Assembly (NCBI RefSeq): GCF_902635505.1 | Contig: NC_045432.1 | Coordinates: 77,675,051-77,739,050 of the forward strand | Length of the DNA stretch: 64,000 bases | Direction: 5' to 3' | DNA from: Sarcophilus harrisii | Lineage: Eukaryota; Chordata; Mammalia; Dasyuromorphia; Dasyuridae | Shown: piece by piece, positions 10,031-20,432 of the stretch | Numbering within the stretch: position 1 is the first letter of the stretch | Layout: each line of letters begins with the position of its first letter | The notes under the pieces: generated by a model | Told to the model about the DNA's origin: nothing | The model's database searches: none | Seen by the model: only the letters and a program-made list of their open reading frames with translations | Translations under genes and position numbers: made by a program

Positions 10031-11985
10031 AGTCTGTCTCTCCACCCCCCACCCCCACCCCCCCGCCCCCCTTGCTCTCCCTTCCTCCCTCTCCCTCTCT
10101 TTCTCATTTGTCTCCCTTAGCTCATTTCTCTCTGGTTGTTTCTCTACCTCTGGCTCAGGTCCCTCCCAATCTCTCTCACTTCCTCACCAGAACTAACCCC
10201 CCCCAACCGTTCCCTTCTCCCTGTTCCCACATGGCTGCTTCTGCCTCCCTGATGGCCTTTCTCTACGTGCACTTCTGCCCTCCTCTCTCTTTGCCCCCTG
10301 CATCTTCCCCTCTCTGGGTCACGGCCCCTCCAGGAGGGAGCTCATTCCTTCCTTTCCCATCTCTGTTCTCTGAGTAGCTTTTTTTTTTGTCTCCCTGTTT
10401 CCTCCTCCCTTCTTCCTCCTCCCTTTTGTTGCCATTTCCCCCTTTGCCATTTCTGTTCTTCTGTTACTCACTTTCCCCCTTCCCTCCTGCCCTTTCTCCC
10501 CCTCCCATCCAGCTCTTGTGGGCTCCCCCTCTGCTCTCTGTGTTCCTGGTGCCCTCACCTCCCATCTACCTCCCTCTTGCTCTCCTCCCTTCCATTTTCC
10601 TCCTGCTGCCCTTCCCTCCTGCCCTTTCTCCCCCTCCCATCCAGCTCTCGTGGCTTCCCTTCTCTTGGTACCTAGCCTCTCATCTCCTTCTAGCTCCATC
10701 CCTCTCCCATCTATCTCCCTCTTGCTGCATGCCCCCTCCCATCTCACTCCTGCAGTATCCCCCCTCCCATTTTCCTCCCTGTTGCTATCCCCCTCCCATC
10801 TCCTTCCCTCTTGCTATCTCCCCTCCCATCTCACTCCTGCAGTATCCCCTCCCATTTTCCTCCCTGTTGCTATCCCCCTCCCATTTCCTTCCCTCCTGTT
10901 ATTCCCCCCTCCCATCTCCCTCCTGCTGCATACCCCCTCCCATCTCCCTCCTGCAGTATCCCCCTCCCATTTTCCTCCCTGTTGCTATCCCCCTCCCATT
11001 TCCTTCCCTCCTGTTATCCCCTCCCATCTCCCTCCTGCTGCATCCCCCCTCCCATCTCCCTCCTGCTGCATTCCCCTCCCATCTCACTCCTGCAGCATCC
11101 CCCTCCCATTTCCTTCCCTCTTGTTATCCCCCCTGCCATCTCCCTCCTGCTGCATCCCCCCTCCCATCTCCCTCCTGCTGCATCCCCCCTCCCATCTCCC
11201 CTCCTGCTGCATCCCCCTCCCATCTCCCTCCTGCAGCATCCCCCTCCCATCTCCCTCCTGCAGCATCCCCCTCCCATCTTCCTCCTCTTGCGATCTCCCC
11301 TTCCATCTCCCTCCTGCAGCATGCCCCCTCCCATTTTCCTCCCTTTTGCTCTCCCCATCCCGTCTCCCCTCCTGCTGCATTCCCCCTCCCTTCTGTCTTC
11401 TTTTTCCCTTCCCATGTCTGCTTTCCCATCCAGCTCTGGCTGCCTCCTCCTCCCACCATTCTTTTGTTTTTTCCTCTCTCAGCTCCTGTCTTTTGGTACC
11501 TAGCCTCCCATCTCCTTCTAACTCCATCCCCCTGCCATCTCCCTCCTGCTGCATCCCCCTCCCATCTCCCTCCTGCTGCATCCCCCCTCCCATCTCCCTC
11601 CTGCTGCATCCCCCCTCCCATCTCCCTCCTGCTGCATCCCCCCTCCCATCTCACTCCTGCTGTATCCCCCCTCCCATCTCACTCCTGCTGTATCCCCCCT
11701 CCCATCTCCCTCTTGCTGCATTGCCCCTCCCTTCTGCCTTCTTTTTCCCTTCCCATATTTGCTCTGCCATCCAGCTCCTGCCACCTCTTCCTTCCGCCAT
11801 TCTCCTATTATTTCTCCCATCTCCCCTCTCTTGGTACTTAGCCTCCCATAGCCTTCCAGCTACCTCCCCTTCTGACTCCTCTTGTCCCCTACCACTCAAC
11901 CTGGGATGGCTCCCATCCCCTCCCCCTCCTGCTCTTCTCCTCAGCTCCTGCTCCCCCTTCATCTCCATCCTATTGCCCCCTCCCA
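10030..11985 (+). repeat. Pyrimidine-rich minisatellite with higher-order structure
   Basis: Almost pure C/T on the + strand. The basic unit is 27-29 bp, of the form ccctcccatctccctcctgc followed by tgcatccc, and is clearest at 10900-11330 and 11530-11720. Longer blocks recur. One starts with 'ttggtacctagcctc' (10665, 11493, and diverged at 11831). A block of about 120 bp with 'tctttttcccttcccat' occurs at about 11390-11515 and 11729-11850, about 340 bp apart. Two overlapping + frames of nearly 500 codons and several minus frames exist only because the unit lacks stops; their products are P/S/L/C repeats. The tract is a candidate for triplex (H-DNA) formation and length polymorphism. Confidence 0.9.
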
Positions 11986-11999
11986 TCTAAGCCCTCTTT

Positions 12000-12282
12000 T
12001 TTTTTAAATTTAATAGCTTTTTATTTACAGTTTATATGTATGGGTAACTTTACAGCATTGACAATTGCCAAACCTCTTGTTCCAATTTTTCCCCTCTTAC
12101 CCTCCCACCCCCTCCCCCAGATGGCAGGATGAGCAGTAGATGTTAAATATATTAAAATATAAATTAGAGACACAATAAGTCTACATGACCAAACCGTTAC
12201 TTTGCTGTACAAAAAGAATCGGACTCTGAAATATTGTACAATTAGCCTGTGAAGGAAATCCAAAATGCAGGTGGGCAAAAAT
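12000..12282 (-). mobile_element. L1 3' UTR, minus strand, inserted in the pyrimidine tract
   Basis: Begins with the T-rich tail complement and contains 'acattgacaattgccaaacc' and 'ggactctgaaatattgtaca'. This is the same 3' UTR subfamily as the L1 at 3843-4907, in opposite orientation. A perfect 15 bp duplication (atctaagccctcttt) flanks it at 11985-11999 and 12283-12297. The pyrimidine-rich sequence continues on the far side, so the L1 landed inside the tract. Confidence 0.9.
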
Positions 12283-12297
12283 ATCTAAGCCCTCTTT

Positions 12298-12574
12298 ATA
12301 TCTGCCTCCTTTACCTCCCTCTCATTACCCCACCCCCACCCCATCTCCTTGTAGTTGTGTCTCCCTCGCTTCTCCCTCTTCCCTCTTTTTTGCCCCCTCT
12401 AGCTCTGGTCCCCAGTGAGCTCCCCTCCCAGTCTGGTTCCTGCTCCCACCCTGTTCCATCATCCCTTTGTCTCTTCTCTCTGTCTTTCTTTCCTCCCTGG
12501 CTCACTGTGCCAGCAGCTCACTGTCCTACCCTTCCCTTCCTCTCCGACAGCTCCTCCTCCAGATCACACCCTCT
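12298..12574 (+). repeat. Remainder of the pyrimidine-rich tract
   Basis: C/T-rich sequence without a clear unit, grading into the L2 that follows. Confidence 0.6.
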
Positions 12575-13490
12575 TGCCACAGGTGTCCCTCAGGGCTCTG
12601 TCCCGGGTCCTGTTCCCTCCTCCCTCTGGACTGCTTTGGTGCTCGCCTCAGTCCCCGAAGATTTCATGCCCGTCTCTATGCTGCGCATTCTCCCGTCCTG
12701 CCCTAGACCCCCTGCTGATTTCCCGACTCTGCTTGCCTCTCAGACATCTTGCCCCAGATGCCTAGCTGGTGACTCAGTGTGTCTGGGATGGAGTTCCTGA
12801 TCTTTCCCCCAAAGCCCTTTCACTTCAGTGTCTCACAGACAGCGCCATTCTCCCAGGCCCTCAGGCTCACCACCGAGGAGGCTTCTGGGTTCTTCACTAT
12901 TCCTCATCCCCCAGGAACAATCTATTGCCAAAGCCTTTTTTTGCAACAGCTCTCAAATATGCCCTCTGATCTCCAACCCTACCCTGCCCCTCTACTCCAT
13001 CCTGGAGCCAGCCCTCATCTCCTCAAGCCTGGACTATTAGAATAGTTGTTAGGGATGGAGGGGGGAAAAAAAATCTTCCGGCCTACTTCAAGTCCCTCCC
13101 CGCTCCAGTCCACTCTCCATTCAGCCATTAAACTAATCCTCCTAAAGGGCAGGGCCCATACATGTAAGCACTCTGTTCTGTAATCTCTAGTGGCTCCCTG
13201 TGGCCTCCAGGATCAAATACAAAATACTCACTGTTGGGCATTGGAGGCCTTTCATCAACTGCCCCGCTTTCACCTTCACTCCCTAAGCCAGGTACTCTGA
13301 GCCTGTGACGCTAGGTTCCTGACTGGTTCACAAACAAGACCCCCCCTCTCTCCTCTTCTGGGTATTCTCTGGCTATCTAGAATGCTCTCCCTCTTCTGCG
13401 CTCACTAGTGACCTCCCTGATTTCATTTACGTCCCTATTAAAATCCCACCTTCTCCAGGAAGACTTCCTAGTCCACTTTTGTAAGAGTTC
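12575..13490 (+). mobile_element. L2 LINE with reverse-transcriptase remnant
   Basis: 12582-12611 encodes GVPQGSVPGP, the conserved GVPQGSVLGP motif of L2/CR1-type reverse transcriptases. It is followed by L2 3' sequence: 'ctagtggctccctgtggcct' near 13190, 'tagaatgctctccctcttct' near 13380, and 'cttctccaggaagacttcct' near 13450. The frame is not maintained beyond about 70 codons after the motif. An A/G insertion-like stretch lies near 13050-13070. The copy is old and inactive. Confidence 0.8.
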
Positions 13491-14390
13491 CAAATTCCCC
13501 CCACCATCTCCCCCCCTCCCCATTCTAAGACAGCAGACAGTCTCTTATATTGACTTCACCAAGATCACACAGATGACTGTCTAGATCCAAACTTCTTTTT
13601 TCCTGACTCTAAATCTAGCCACTTTGCTGCCTCAAGACAGTTCTGATTAATATTATGTTTTAGTAATAAAAATTAGTTCCCAGATTGGATGAAGGATGTT
13701 ACATATAAAATTATATTGATAATCATAAAGACAGTGCAATTATATTCCCATTTTAAAACACAAGTGATCATTTTATGATAATTGTAAAGAAAATGAAATT
13801 CTATTCCCATTTTAAAACACAGAAAAATTTATTTTACAAGTTAGACTCTTAGGGATCTTGGAAAGATTCTTCTGTTTTCAAAACGATTCTTATATGAGGT
13901 ACGAGGTTTAGGTAAAGATAGAAATAGCAAAGGTGTATCACAAACCAAAATGCTCAGCAGTTTCAGGATGGGAGAACCAAACTGAAGAGATTGTCCTAAA
14001 TTATATTGTTCCTTTGCAGATTTGACCAGAATGATCTAGGAACCTTTATGTGTGATCAGGAATCAGAAAACAGAGCTCCCTCCAGAGCTGTCCTGAGAAG
14101 GAAACCTTTTCCAAAATGTTCAAGAGCAGATATCGGAGGACCGGAAGATTATGTGAATTATGGAAAGATGCTGAGGAGACCAGCTCCACTTCTCTGACTT
14201 CCTTATTTTTCTCTAGGATACCACGTCCTGGTAAATCTTTCCTCGAGATGTCTTCTCCAATCACCCTTGCTGAATTCTCACTGTTGGCTGCTACTCCAAA
14301 CCTAGGCGCCCAGAAGCCTCTGGGTATCACAGCTGGTGGTGAGCTGGGTCTGAAACCCAGAAGACTGAAGTTCTCAGAAACTTCCTAGCT
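13491..14390. other. Gene-free stretch with a MIR-like relic
   Basis: 13550-13640 looks like an antisense CORE-SINE ('aagatcacacagatgactgt'). 13690-13850 contains two similar direct copies of a segment with 'attatattcccattttaaaa' and 'gaaattctattcccatttta', about 65 bp apart. 13990-14397 holds a pyrimidine-AG acceptor-like sequence (ttgttcctttgcag) and two short overlapping frames. No homology supports an exon there. Confidence 0.35.
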
Positions 14391-14525
14391 CTGTGACCCT
14401 GGACAGGCCAGGTCCCTGCTGCCTGCCTCCATTTTCTGTGAAATGTGGCCAAAATGTGGCCAAAAATAGCTCCCACCTCTCAGGGTGGTCATTAGGATTA
14501 AAGAGCTCTTATCTCTTTTTTGTTT
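14391..14525 (+). repeat. MIR-like SINE relic
   Basis: 'tagctctgtgaccctggaca' followed by 'agggtggtcattaggattaa' fits a sense MIR. It is diverged and partly internally duplicated (ccaaaatgtgg occurs twice). Confidence 0.55.
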
Positions 14526-14564
14526 TGTTGGCTTGGTGAAGTGAGGTTATAATTTTCTTTTTTA

Positions 14565-14735
14565 TATTAAGTTATTTTATTTTATTTTTCTAAAGGCGAT
14601 TTTTAACCTTCACCCCTGCAAAATCTTGTTCCTCCCTGTCCTCCGTCATCCGTCCTTCCCAAGACAGCAAATAACACGATATAGCTTAAACATATGAAAT
14701 TCTTCTAAATGTGTCTGCACATGTAATTTTCTTAA
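14565..14735 (-). mobile_element. Old L1 3' end fragment, minus strand
   Basis: 'gatttttaaccttcacccct' and 'gcaaaatcttgttcctccct' are the antisense of a marsupial L1 3' UTR; it is shorter and more diverged than the copies with clear duplications. Confidence 0.6.
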
Positions 14736-14894
14736 AGACAGCGACATTAATTCCTGTATCATTTGTGATCACACTTGAATATGTAAAAAAGTAATCAAAA
14801 AAAACTGTATTAGTCAATTAACTTAATCAAAAGACTTTATTTTGATGAGTTGAAAGTGTTAAACGGTTTGGATTCATTCAAAGGGCTTTCTAAT

Positions 14895-15145
14895 ATGGAC
14901 AGAAAGCAAGCCCTAGAGCCAGGAAGATCCAAGTTCAAATCTCACTCCAGGTACTTTCTAGCTGTGTGATTGTGTAAGTCATTTAACCCCTCTTTTCCTC
15001 AATTTTCTCATCTGTAAAATGGGGCTAACAACGGCACCCTCCTCACAGGGTTATTGTGAGGATTAGGTGAGGTAATAATTGTAAAGTGCTTTATACAGTG
15101 CTTGGCACATGTAAATGCCACATAAATGTTGCTATTTTACATTAT
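14895..15145 (+). mobile_element. MIR SINE, nearly full length
   Basis: Contains the B-box area 'caagttcaaatctcactcca', the CORE 'tagctgtgtgattgtgtaag', 'tcatctgtaaaatggggcta' and the 3' end 'tgcttggcacatgtaaatgc'. Its order and spacing match MIR in sense orientation. Confidence 0.82.
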
Positions 15146-15673
15146 TAAAAGTCAAGAATCAGTGCAACAAAATCTGAAGAATTATTTAAATTATTTGTAG
15201 CTAGAATCGATTTCATGAAATAGAAAGGGCTCTTATTCATACAGTGCTCAGCATGGGGAGGGAGGAAGGAAAATGAGTCTCCGTAAGCAAGCGCAGGTCA
15301 GTTCTATGACCTAGAATACAGGGGCTTTAAAGGACCTTTCAGAGGTCCGACGGGCCCCTTGCGTAGGACTTGGGAAATAAAGGCAGGCTGGGGCGTGGCA
15401 AGGGCGTCATGGAAGGCTTTAACAGAATGGTCCCGCAGGCCTAGCCACACCCGCAGAGAAGGCCGCGGCATCTGATTTCCCCCCCCACACCCCAGGATCT
15501 CTGAGTGGTTCTAAGGGATCGAGGACCGGCAGTCTTTTCCCACACCCCAAACCCGGCATTCTCTTGTTCCGAATCAGCCTCCGCCCCCCCTTAGCCCTTC
15601 CCGAGAGTATCTTGGCGCCCGAAGTTCCTTCGCAGAGTTCCAGTCTTCCGGACGAAAACGAAAGGTTTGAAGT
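15146..15673 (+). promoter_or_regulatory. 5' flank of the ATP6V1C2 retrocopy, moderately GC-rich
   Basis: No gene upstream on the same strand. The last 200 bp are GC-richer, with C-runs (15480-15500, 15583-15592) and scattered CpG. No TATA box or recognisable parental 5' UTR can be shown. If the copy is transcribed, this is where a captured promoter would be. This is an inference from position only. Confidence 0.3.
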
Positions 15674-16966
15674 ATGTCAGAGTTTTGGTTAGTTTCTATC
15701 CCGGGAAACAGGGAGGATTTGGAGATCCTGGAGCAGGTGCTCACTTTCACCTCCAAGTCCAACCTGTCCCTTAATACCGACTTCGAGATTCCCGATTTCA
15801 AGGTAGGGACTTTAGATTCTCTCATTAGCCTTTCAGACGAACTAGGGAGACTCGATCCCTTTGCCGAAAGCCTAATGAAGAAAATGACTCAGTGTGTTAT
15901 AGAAGTGACGGAAGCCAAGAAAGGTGAAGTACAGGAGTACCTCTTGGCCCATGGAGTCACCTTAGCTTCTTTTGTGACTCACTTTGAATGGGATTTGATC
16001 AAATATCCGGTTAAGCAGCCGTTGGGGGAGGTAGTGGAAGCGTTAAGGAAGCAGCTGACCCAAGTGGAGACAGATCTGAAAACCAGAATCTCGGCCTACA
16101 AGAAACTGAAAAGAAACCTAGAGACTATGGAAAAAAAACTGTTGGGGGGCCTCCTCACTCGGTCACTGTCAGATATCGTGAGCAAAGAGGATTTCGTATT
16201 GGATTCCAAATACCTCGTCACCCTTCTGGTCATCGTTCCCAAGACGAGTTATCCTCTGTGGCAGAAAACGTACGAATCCCTCTCGGACATGGTGGTCCCT
16301 CGATCGACCAAGCTGATCGCCGAAGACAACGAGAGCGGCCTCTTTACCGTCACCATGTTCCAGAAAGTGATCGAGGATTTCAAAATCAAGGCCACAGCCA
16401 ACAAGTTCAAGGTTCGCGACTTTTTTTATGACGAAAAAGAAATCGAAAGCGAAAGGGAAGAAATCACCAAGTTGCTGGCTGCGAAGAAACAACAAGAGAG
16501 TTTCCGAAAGATTCAGAAAAAGCAATCCTTTTCCCTCCTAGATCTTTTTGTGAAGGCCTTCACTTCGGTTATTCCCCGGAGGTATCAGAAACAACCGAAA
16601 GCAAAAGCTCAAGAGAACGAGAGGGAGGCTGAGGGTGAAGGCTACTGGGAAAATCCTTATTTGCAATGGCTCAAGGCGTGCTTTGGTGAAGTATTTATCA
16701 TCTTGCTTCACATAAAGACCTTAAGAGTGTTTTCTGAATCCGTATTAAGATATGGCCTACCGGTGAATTTTAAGGCAGTACTGCTACAGCCCCAGAAGAA
16801 ATCTTCCAAACGGCTCCGGGAAGCTCTCAACTCGGCTTTCAAGCATCTGGACGAAGTGGCGGCCAGTATCATGGATATCTCTCTAGATATCCCTGGGTTA
16901 CAACTCGGCAACCAGGATTACTTTCCTTATGTCTATTACAACATCAGCCTTGGATTTCTTGACTAA
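15674..16966 (+). CDS. Intronless ATP6V1C2-like V-type ATPase subunit C2 (retrogene)
   Basis: One uninterrupted 430-codon frame. V-ATPase subunit C bridges the V1 stator stalks to the membrane sector and controls reversible assembly of the proton pump. Conserved segments are all present: [12 protein letters not shown] (39-50), [15 protein letters not shown] (103-117), [18 protein letters not shown] (173-190), [10 protein letters not shown] (206-215), [17 protein letters not shown] (357-373) and DYFPYVYY (415-422). The start MSEFW and the [11 protein letters not shown] region fit isoform C2 rather than C1. Residues 276-325 correspond to the extra C2-specific insert, but here it is hydrophobic then basic ([21 protein letters not shown]) before the usual acidic EREAEGEG. 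Total length matches the long C2 isoform (about 427). The parental gene has many introns, so this is a processed copy; the start codon has A at -3. An open frame with family motifs kept but many substitutions suggests selection. Expression is unproven. Confidence 0.87.
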   Translation: MSEFWLVSIPGNREDLEILEQVLTFTSKSNLSLNTDFEIPDFKVGTLDSLISLSDELGRLDPFAESLMKKMTQCVIEVTEAKKGEVQEYLLAHGVTLASFVTHFEWDLIKYPVKQPLGEVVEALRKQLTQVETDLKTRISAYKKLKRNLETMEKKLLGGLLTRSLSDIVSKEDFVLDSKYLVTLLVIVPKTSYPLWQKTYESLSDMVVPRSTKLIAEDNESGLFTVTMFQKVIEDFKIKATANKFKVRDFFYDEKEIESEREEITKLLAAKKQQESFRKIQKKQSFSLLDLFVKAFTSVIPRRYQKQPKAKAQENEREAEGEGYWENPYLQWLKACFGEVFIILLHIKTLRVFSESVLRYGLPVNFKAVLLQPQKKSSKRLREALNSAFKHLDEVAASIMDISLDIPGLQLGNQDYFPYVYYNISLGFLD

Positions 16967-17031
16967 CTTTTCCCCATAAATCAGGCAATTCTTAACTCTC
17001 TCTGAACTCGCCTCATTTTCTATCTTGGTGA

Positions 17032-17037
17032 AATAAA
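17032..17037 (+). terminator. Polyadenylation signal AATAAA of the retrocopy
   Basis: The hexamer lies 66 bp after the stop codon, giving a very short 3' UTR. An A-rich stretch at about 17120-17136 may be a decayed poly(A) tail, but it lies about 85 bp further on, so the assignment is weak. Confidence 0.55.
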
Positions 17038-17164
17038 ATTACATTGGAAATAATCTATCATTAGCCAAAACATTTGCTCCGGGGGGGAATAAGCCTAAAA
17101 GAGGTCTCGGAATTCCTTTTGAAAAAAAACAAAACAAATGCAACTGTAGTTGAATTCATTTTTC

Positions 17165-17345
17165 CCAATCGCATTTTTTATTTTATTTTGAACAATAGCT
17201 CTTTATTTTCCGAGTACGTGCAAAAGTAGTTTTCCACATTCACCCTTGCAAAATGTTGTTTTCTATATTTTTCTCCCTTCCTTCCCTCCCCACTTCTCCC
17301 CTTGACAGTGACCAATCCGATATATGAATAAAAATTATTTAAGAA
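17165..17345 (-). mobile_element. L1 3' end fragment, minus strand
   Basis: 'tagctctttattttccgagt' and 'cacattcacccttgcaaaat' are the antisense of the marsupial L1 3' terminus. It lies about 200 bp downstream of the retrocopy and is 5' truncated. Confidence 0.7.
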
Positions 17346-18539
17346 GCTCCCATAGTTCTCGGAGGGAAAAAATCCATAAGTTGGTGAACTTTTCCCTAAA
17401 TAGAAACTCAATGTAAAGAACATTCTGCTTCCAGAGGCTCAGGAGTTGGGAACTTGTTGCGGGTTCTTGTGGGAATTAAGGGAAGGAAGTAACCGAGAAG
17501 CTGGAAGAGAGGACTAGTTACTGTGGGGCTTGTGGAGGGTGGAGGTACGTTGGGGGACCAGCTTCCTAACATCAGGCCGGAGAAAGAAAGGAGCTCAACG
17601 AGTCGGAAGAAGGGAGGGCAAGAGTAACTTGTGGAAAGGAAGCCGGGAGGGGAAGGGGAAAATAGCCAAAGAGAAACTGGAACTTGGCATCTTCCCATAG
17701 CTCTGTAGCATGAAGGGGAAGCCCCCAAGGTCAGGATCTGAGTCCCAGCTCAGGTCCGCCCCATTTCAGGTTGATGATTGCCCTTGTTCAGGCTTTTCCA
17801 CTTGGGATGTAGCACAGGCCAAGGCCATGGGAGACAGGAGGAGCAGACTCCTAGTGCACTGTGAGAGGCTTCCCTTCCGGAATCCCAGTGTGAGAGAGGA
17901 TGTGTTCTATCTCCTGGGTGTAGGGGGCTGCCAGTGGGGTCTATGCCCGAATGGACTGGAAAGGTGCTTTGTAACTATGGAAGGCTCCATAAAGAGTTTT
18001 TCATCGGGTGTATTTCCGGTTCAAAACGCACACGTGACCTTTAGTAGCTGGGTAACCTTGGGCAAATCTTTTCATCTGAGTCTCAGGCAAACCATCTCAG
18101 GAAATGGCTGCACCTGTGGGCAGAGTTCCCGCACTGAGGACACCTTCAGGCCTTGATGTTGATGTGACCAACTTGCGAGGCCCAGAGTTTCCCCCCCCCC
18201 CTTTCCACTGCAGGAAGGGGCCCAGCCCACCAGTGAAGAGACAGTATACATATGGGGGGGGGCGCACAGAAAACAGGAACCTCATTGGGTATTCACGGGC
18301 GTGGGAGGAAAAATCCATTTTGGAAGGGGGGGGTCGAGTACGCGCATGGGGGAGGGAAGGAGGAAAGGCTATTCACTCCACCTGTGAAGGGGGGAGCCCT
18401 TTCAGTGTGGAAGAGGGTGGGGAACGAAAGAGTAATGGTGGGGGGCGCGAGAAGGGGGTCCCTCACTTCACAAATGAGAAGGGGGGATAAGAGGCCCCTC
18501 ATGGGGCAGCAGCACAAGAGACAGGGGGTGACGGATGGA
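17346..18539. other. Gene-free stretch, G-rich toward the CpG island
   Basis: No supported gene. A 148-codon frame from 17710 has no recognisable motif. From about 18180 the + strand becomes G-rich with repeated G-runs of six to eight (18254-18262, 18327-18334, 18390-18395, 18439-18446, 18481-18486). This is a candidate G-quadruplex field just upstream of the CpG island. Confidence 0.4.
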
Positions 18540-19010
18540 AGAGACGCTATCCCGCTGTGCACATGCGCGCGGAAGGGATTAGGGGAAGAGAAGAGGCCCC
18601 TTGGGCTACGAGTGAGGAGGGGGCGGAAAGGAGGCGCCCCCTCCCCCCCCAGTGCACATGCGCAGGGCCGAGCTGCAACGGGCGCGAGCTGAGCATGAGC
18701 AGTTGAGTGGCCACTGCGGCAACCCTGGGCGTTCCCTCTGCAGTCTGTAGGTGGCTCGTCTGCAGTCGCAGTCGCAGCTCCAGCTCGAACCTCGCGACGG
18801 CCGGTCTTCGCGCGGCCTCGGCTCCGGCCCCGGCCTCAGCCTCCCGGCGCGGCTCGCAGCGGCGGCGGCGGCGGCTCCCGCTCGACGGCCCCGGGCCGCC
18901 CCAGCACCCCGGACAGCGGCGCCTCCTGCCGGGACCCGGCCGTCTCCCCCCATCCCCGCCGGGCTCGCGGCCCGCTGCCCTGAGGGCCCCAGGTACTGGA
19001 CAGGCTGGAG
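18540..19010 (+). promoter_or_regulatory. CpG island, candidate TATA-less promoter and first exon
   Basis: The most CpG-dense sequence of the window, including a (GGC)n-like run near 18859-18873 and many gcg/ccg words. Two sites resembling NRF1 elements occur: gcacatgcgcgcgg (18558-18571) and gtgcacatgcgcagg (18653-18667). No TATA box is visible. At 18990-18998 the sequence cag|gtactgg fits a splice donor, so a first exon of a few hundred bases on the + strand could end at 18992. Open frames of 105-165 codons exist on both strands, but their R/A/P-rich content reflects GC bias. The gene is not identifiable; if transcribed rightward, its first intron would enter the satellite array. Confidence 0.6.
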
Positions 19011-19109
19011 GGGGGAAAGGGTGAACCTGGCGAGGTTTCGGCCGGTCTTAAAGAGCCTCGCGGCCCAACTCGTTCGTGCTCTTTCCTCACTCCTCCTATC
19101 CAATACAGC

Positions 19110-19300
19110 CCAGTGGGCATTTATTAACCACCTACTATGTGCGAGGGCTTGGGGTGGCTCACCCCTCCCCCTCGAAGGCGGCCATGCGGCAGGTACGCAG
19201 ATAAGTATTTCCTTGATGAATATAGTAGATGCTTAATAAATGCTTGTTGAATGAGTGAGTAGACGAACGAACGAACGAATGAATGAATGAATGAATGAAC
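19110..19300 (+). repeat. CORE-SINE-like fragment and tetranucleotide repeat
   Basis: 'accacctactatgtgcgagg' and 'gatgcttaataaatgcttgt' match the ends of an old SINE/L2-type repeat. A (GAAC)n to (GAAT)n tetranucleotide run follows at 19263-19300. Confidence 0.6.
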
Positions 19301-20224
19301 AGGTAGGCTGCAGCTAGATGGCGAACGGCTGGTCCGGGGCGGAGGTAAGGAGGACCTGAGCTTGTAACGGAGGGGGAGGGGGAGGGAAAGGGGGACCTCT
19401 ATGTGAAATATTGTGGGGGTAGAATCGATCATATTTGACAATTGATTAGTTATGTGGGGTGAGGGAGGGGAGGGGCAGAGTCTAGGATGAGCCTGGAAGA
19501 ATTATGGATGACCTCATAGAGGGAAGACTGAAGGAACCCTAGGGTTCCCGGGAAGGGGGTCGGGAGAAGAAATACGTCGAATTTGAGATGCGTAGACGCC
19601 ATCGAGGCGCAAATGGCCCCCGATTTGGTGAAAAAGAGCCAGTCATGTGGGCTTGACAGTCAGTCTATGGAGTCTTCGCTAGAATGACTGCGTAGAAATC
19701 ATCTGGTGGGAGGGGCCGAGGTCGGGAAGATCGAAGGGGATCCGGAGCACATTTTGGGGAGACAGCCATGATTAGGGGAGCATGAAATGGAGGAAACAGC
19801 AGGTGATTTTCCTATTTACGTCCAAATAGATGCTTGGGGCTCATTTTTGAGCTGGGAGGGTGGGGCAGATCGGGAGCAGAGGGAACAGCCTTGAAGGGTT
19901 GGGGTCTCGGGCTTTTCCTAAAAGCTGCCAGTCTGGATGTAAATGGATCGGATACATTTCTCTATAGCAAAATGTGTTTCAAGGAAGCTCTTCCATTGAT
20001 TAGCACGTTAGCTATGCTGTTAAAAATTAACTCGAGGTATTATTTTGGCTTGGGTTTTAAGTATGCAGCGGGATGGGGGGAAAACAGCCCAATTGAACTT
20101 GTTTGGTATCTTCTTTCCTGTACTTTAATCAAGGGATAGCATCTCCTTCACCTGCTATTCTTATTCAGAACAATCAGTCCTAGTCTCAAAAGCTTTCTTA
20201 TTTATCTCTTTGAGCACTGTGCAA
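19301..20224. other. Gene-free stretch
   Basis: 19305-19370 may be a badly decayed WSINE1 head (gcagctagatggcg, aggaggacctgag). 19371-19394 is a run of four or more G-tracts. Otherwise nothing recognisable; the frame of 101 codons from 19834 has no family resemblance. Confidence 0.35.
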
Positions 20225-20432
20225 TGGAAAGAATGTGGACGGGGCTGTCTCACCTGATCCTCACAACCACCCTGGGAGGTAGGTGCTATTAACATCTCCA
20301 TTTTACAGATGAGGAAACTGAGGCAAACCGAAGTGATTTGCCCCAATCACGTAGCTAATAAGTGTCTGAGGTAAGATTTAAACTCATGTTTTCCTGACTC
20401 GAGGATTGATGCTCTATCCACTCTGACACCTA
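20225..20432 (-). mobile_element. MIR SINE, minus strand
   Basis: Antisense MIR: 'tcctcacaaccaccctggga', 'cattttacagatgaggaaac', 'gtagctaataagtgtctgag' and the antisense head near 'gatgctctatccactctgac'. Confidence 0.85.

Noticed and set aside
10387-11990. Two overlapping plus-strand open frames of 484 and 490 codons, and minus-strand frames up to 176 codons
   Set aside because: They lie in the pyrimidine minisatellite, overlap in several frames at once, and encode only P/S/L/C or G/R/E repeats. They stay open because the repeat unit has no stop codon.
13990-14397. Possible exon with an acceptor-like ttgttcctttgcag and frames of 63 and 90 codons
   Set aside because: No homology recognised, no matching donor with a consistent frame, and the region lies between repeats.
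17710-18156. 148-codon open frame between the retrocopy and the CpG island
   Set aside because: No family motif; the length is within chance for GC-balanced DNA.
18606-19236. Open frames of 105-165 codons on both strands of the CpG island
   Set aside because: Composition (A, R, P, S) follows GC content and both strands are open together. No known N-terminus was recognised.
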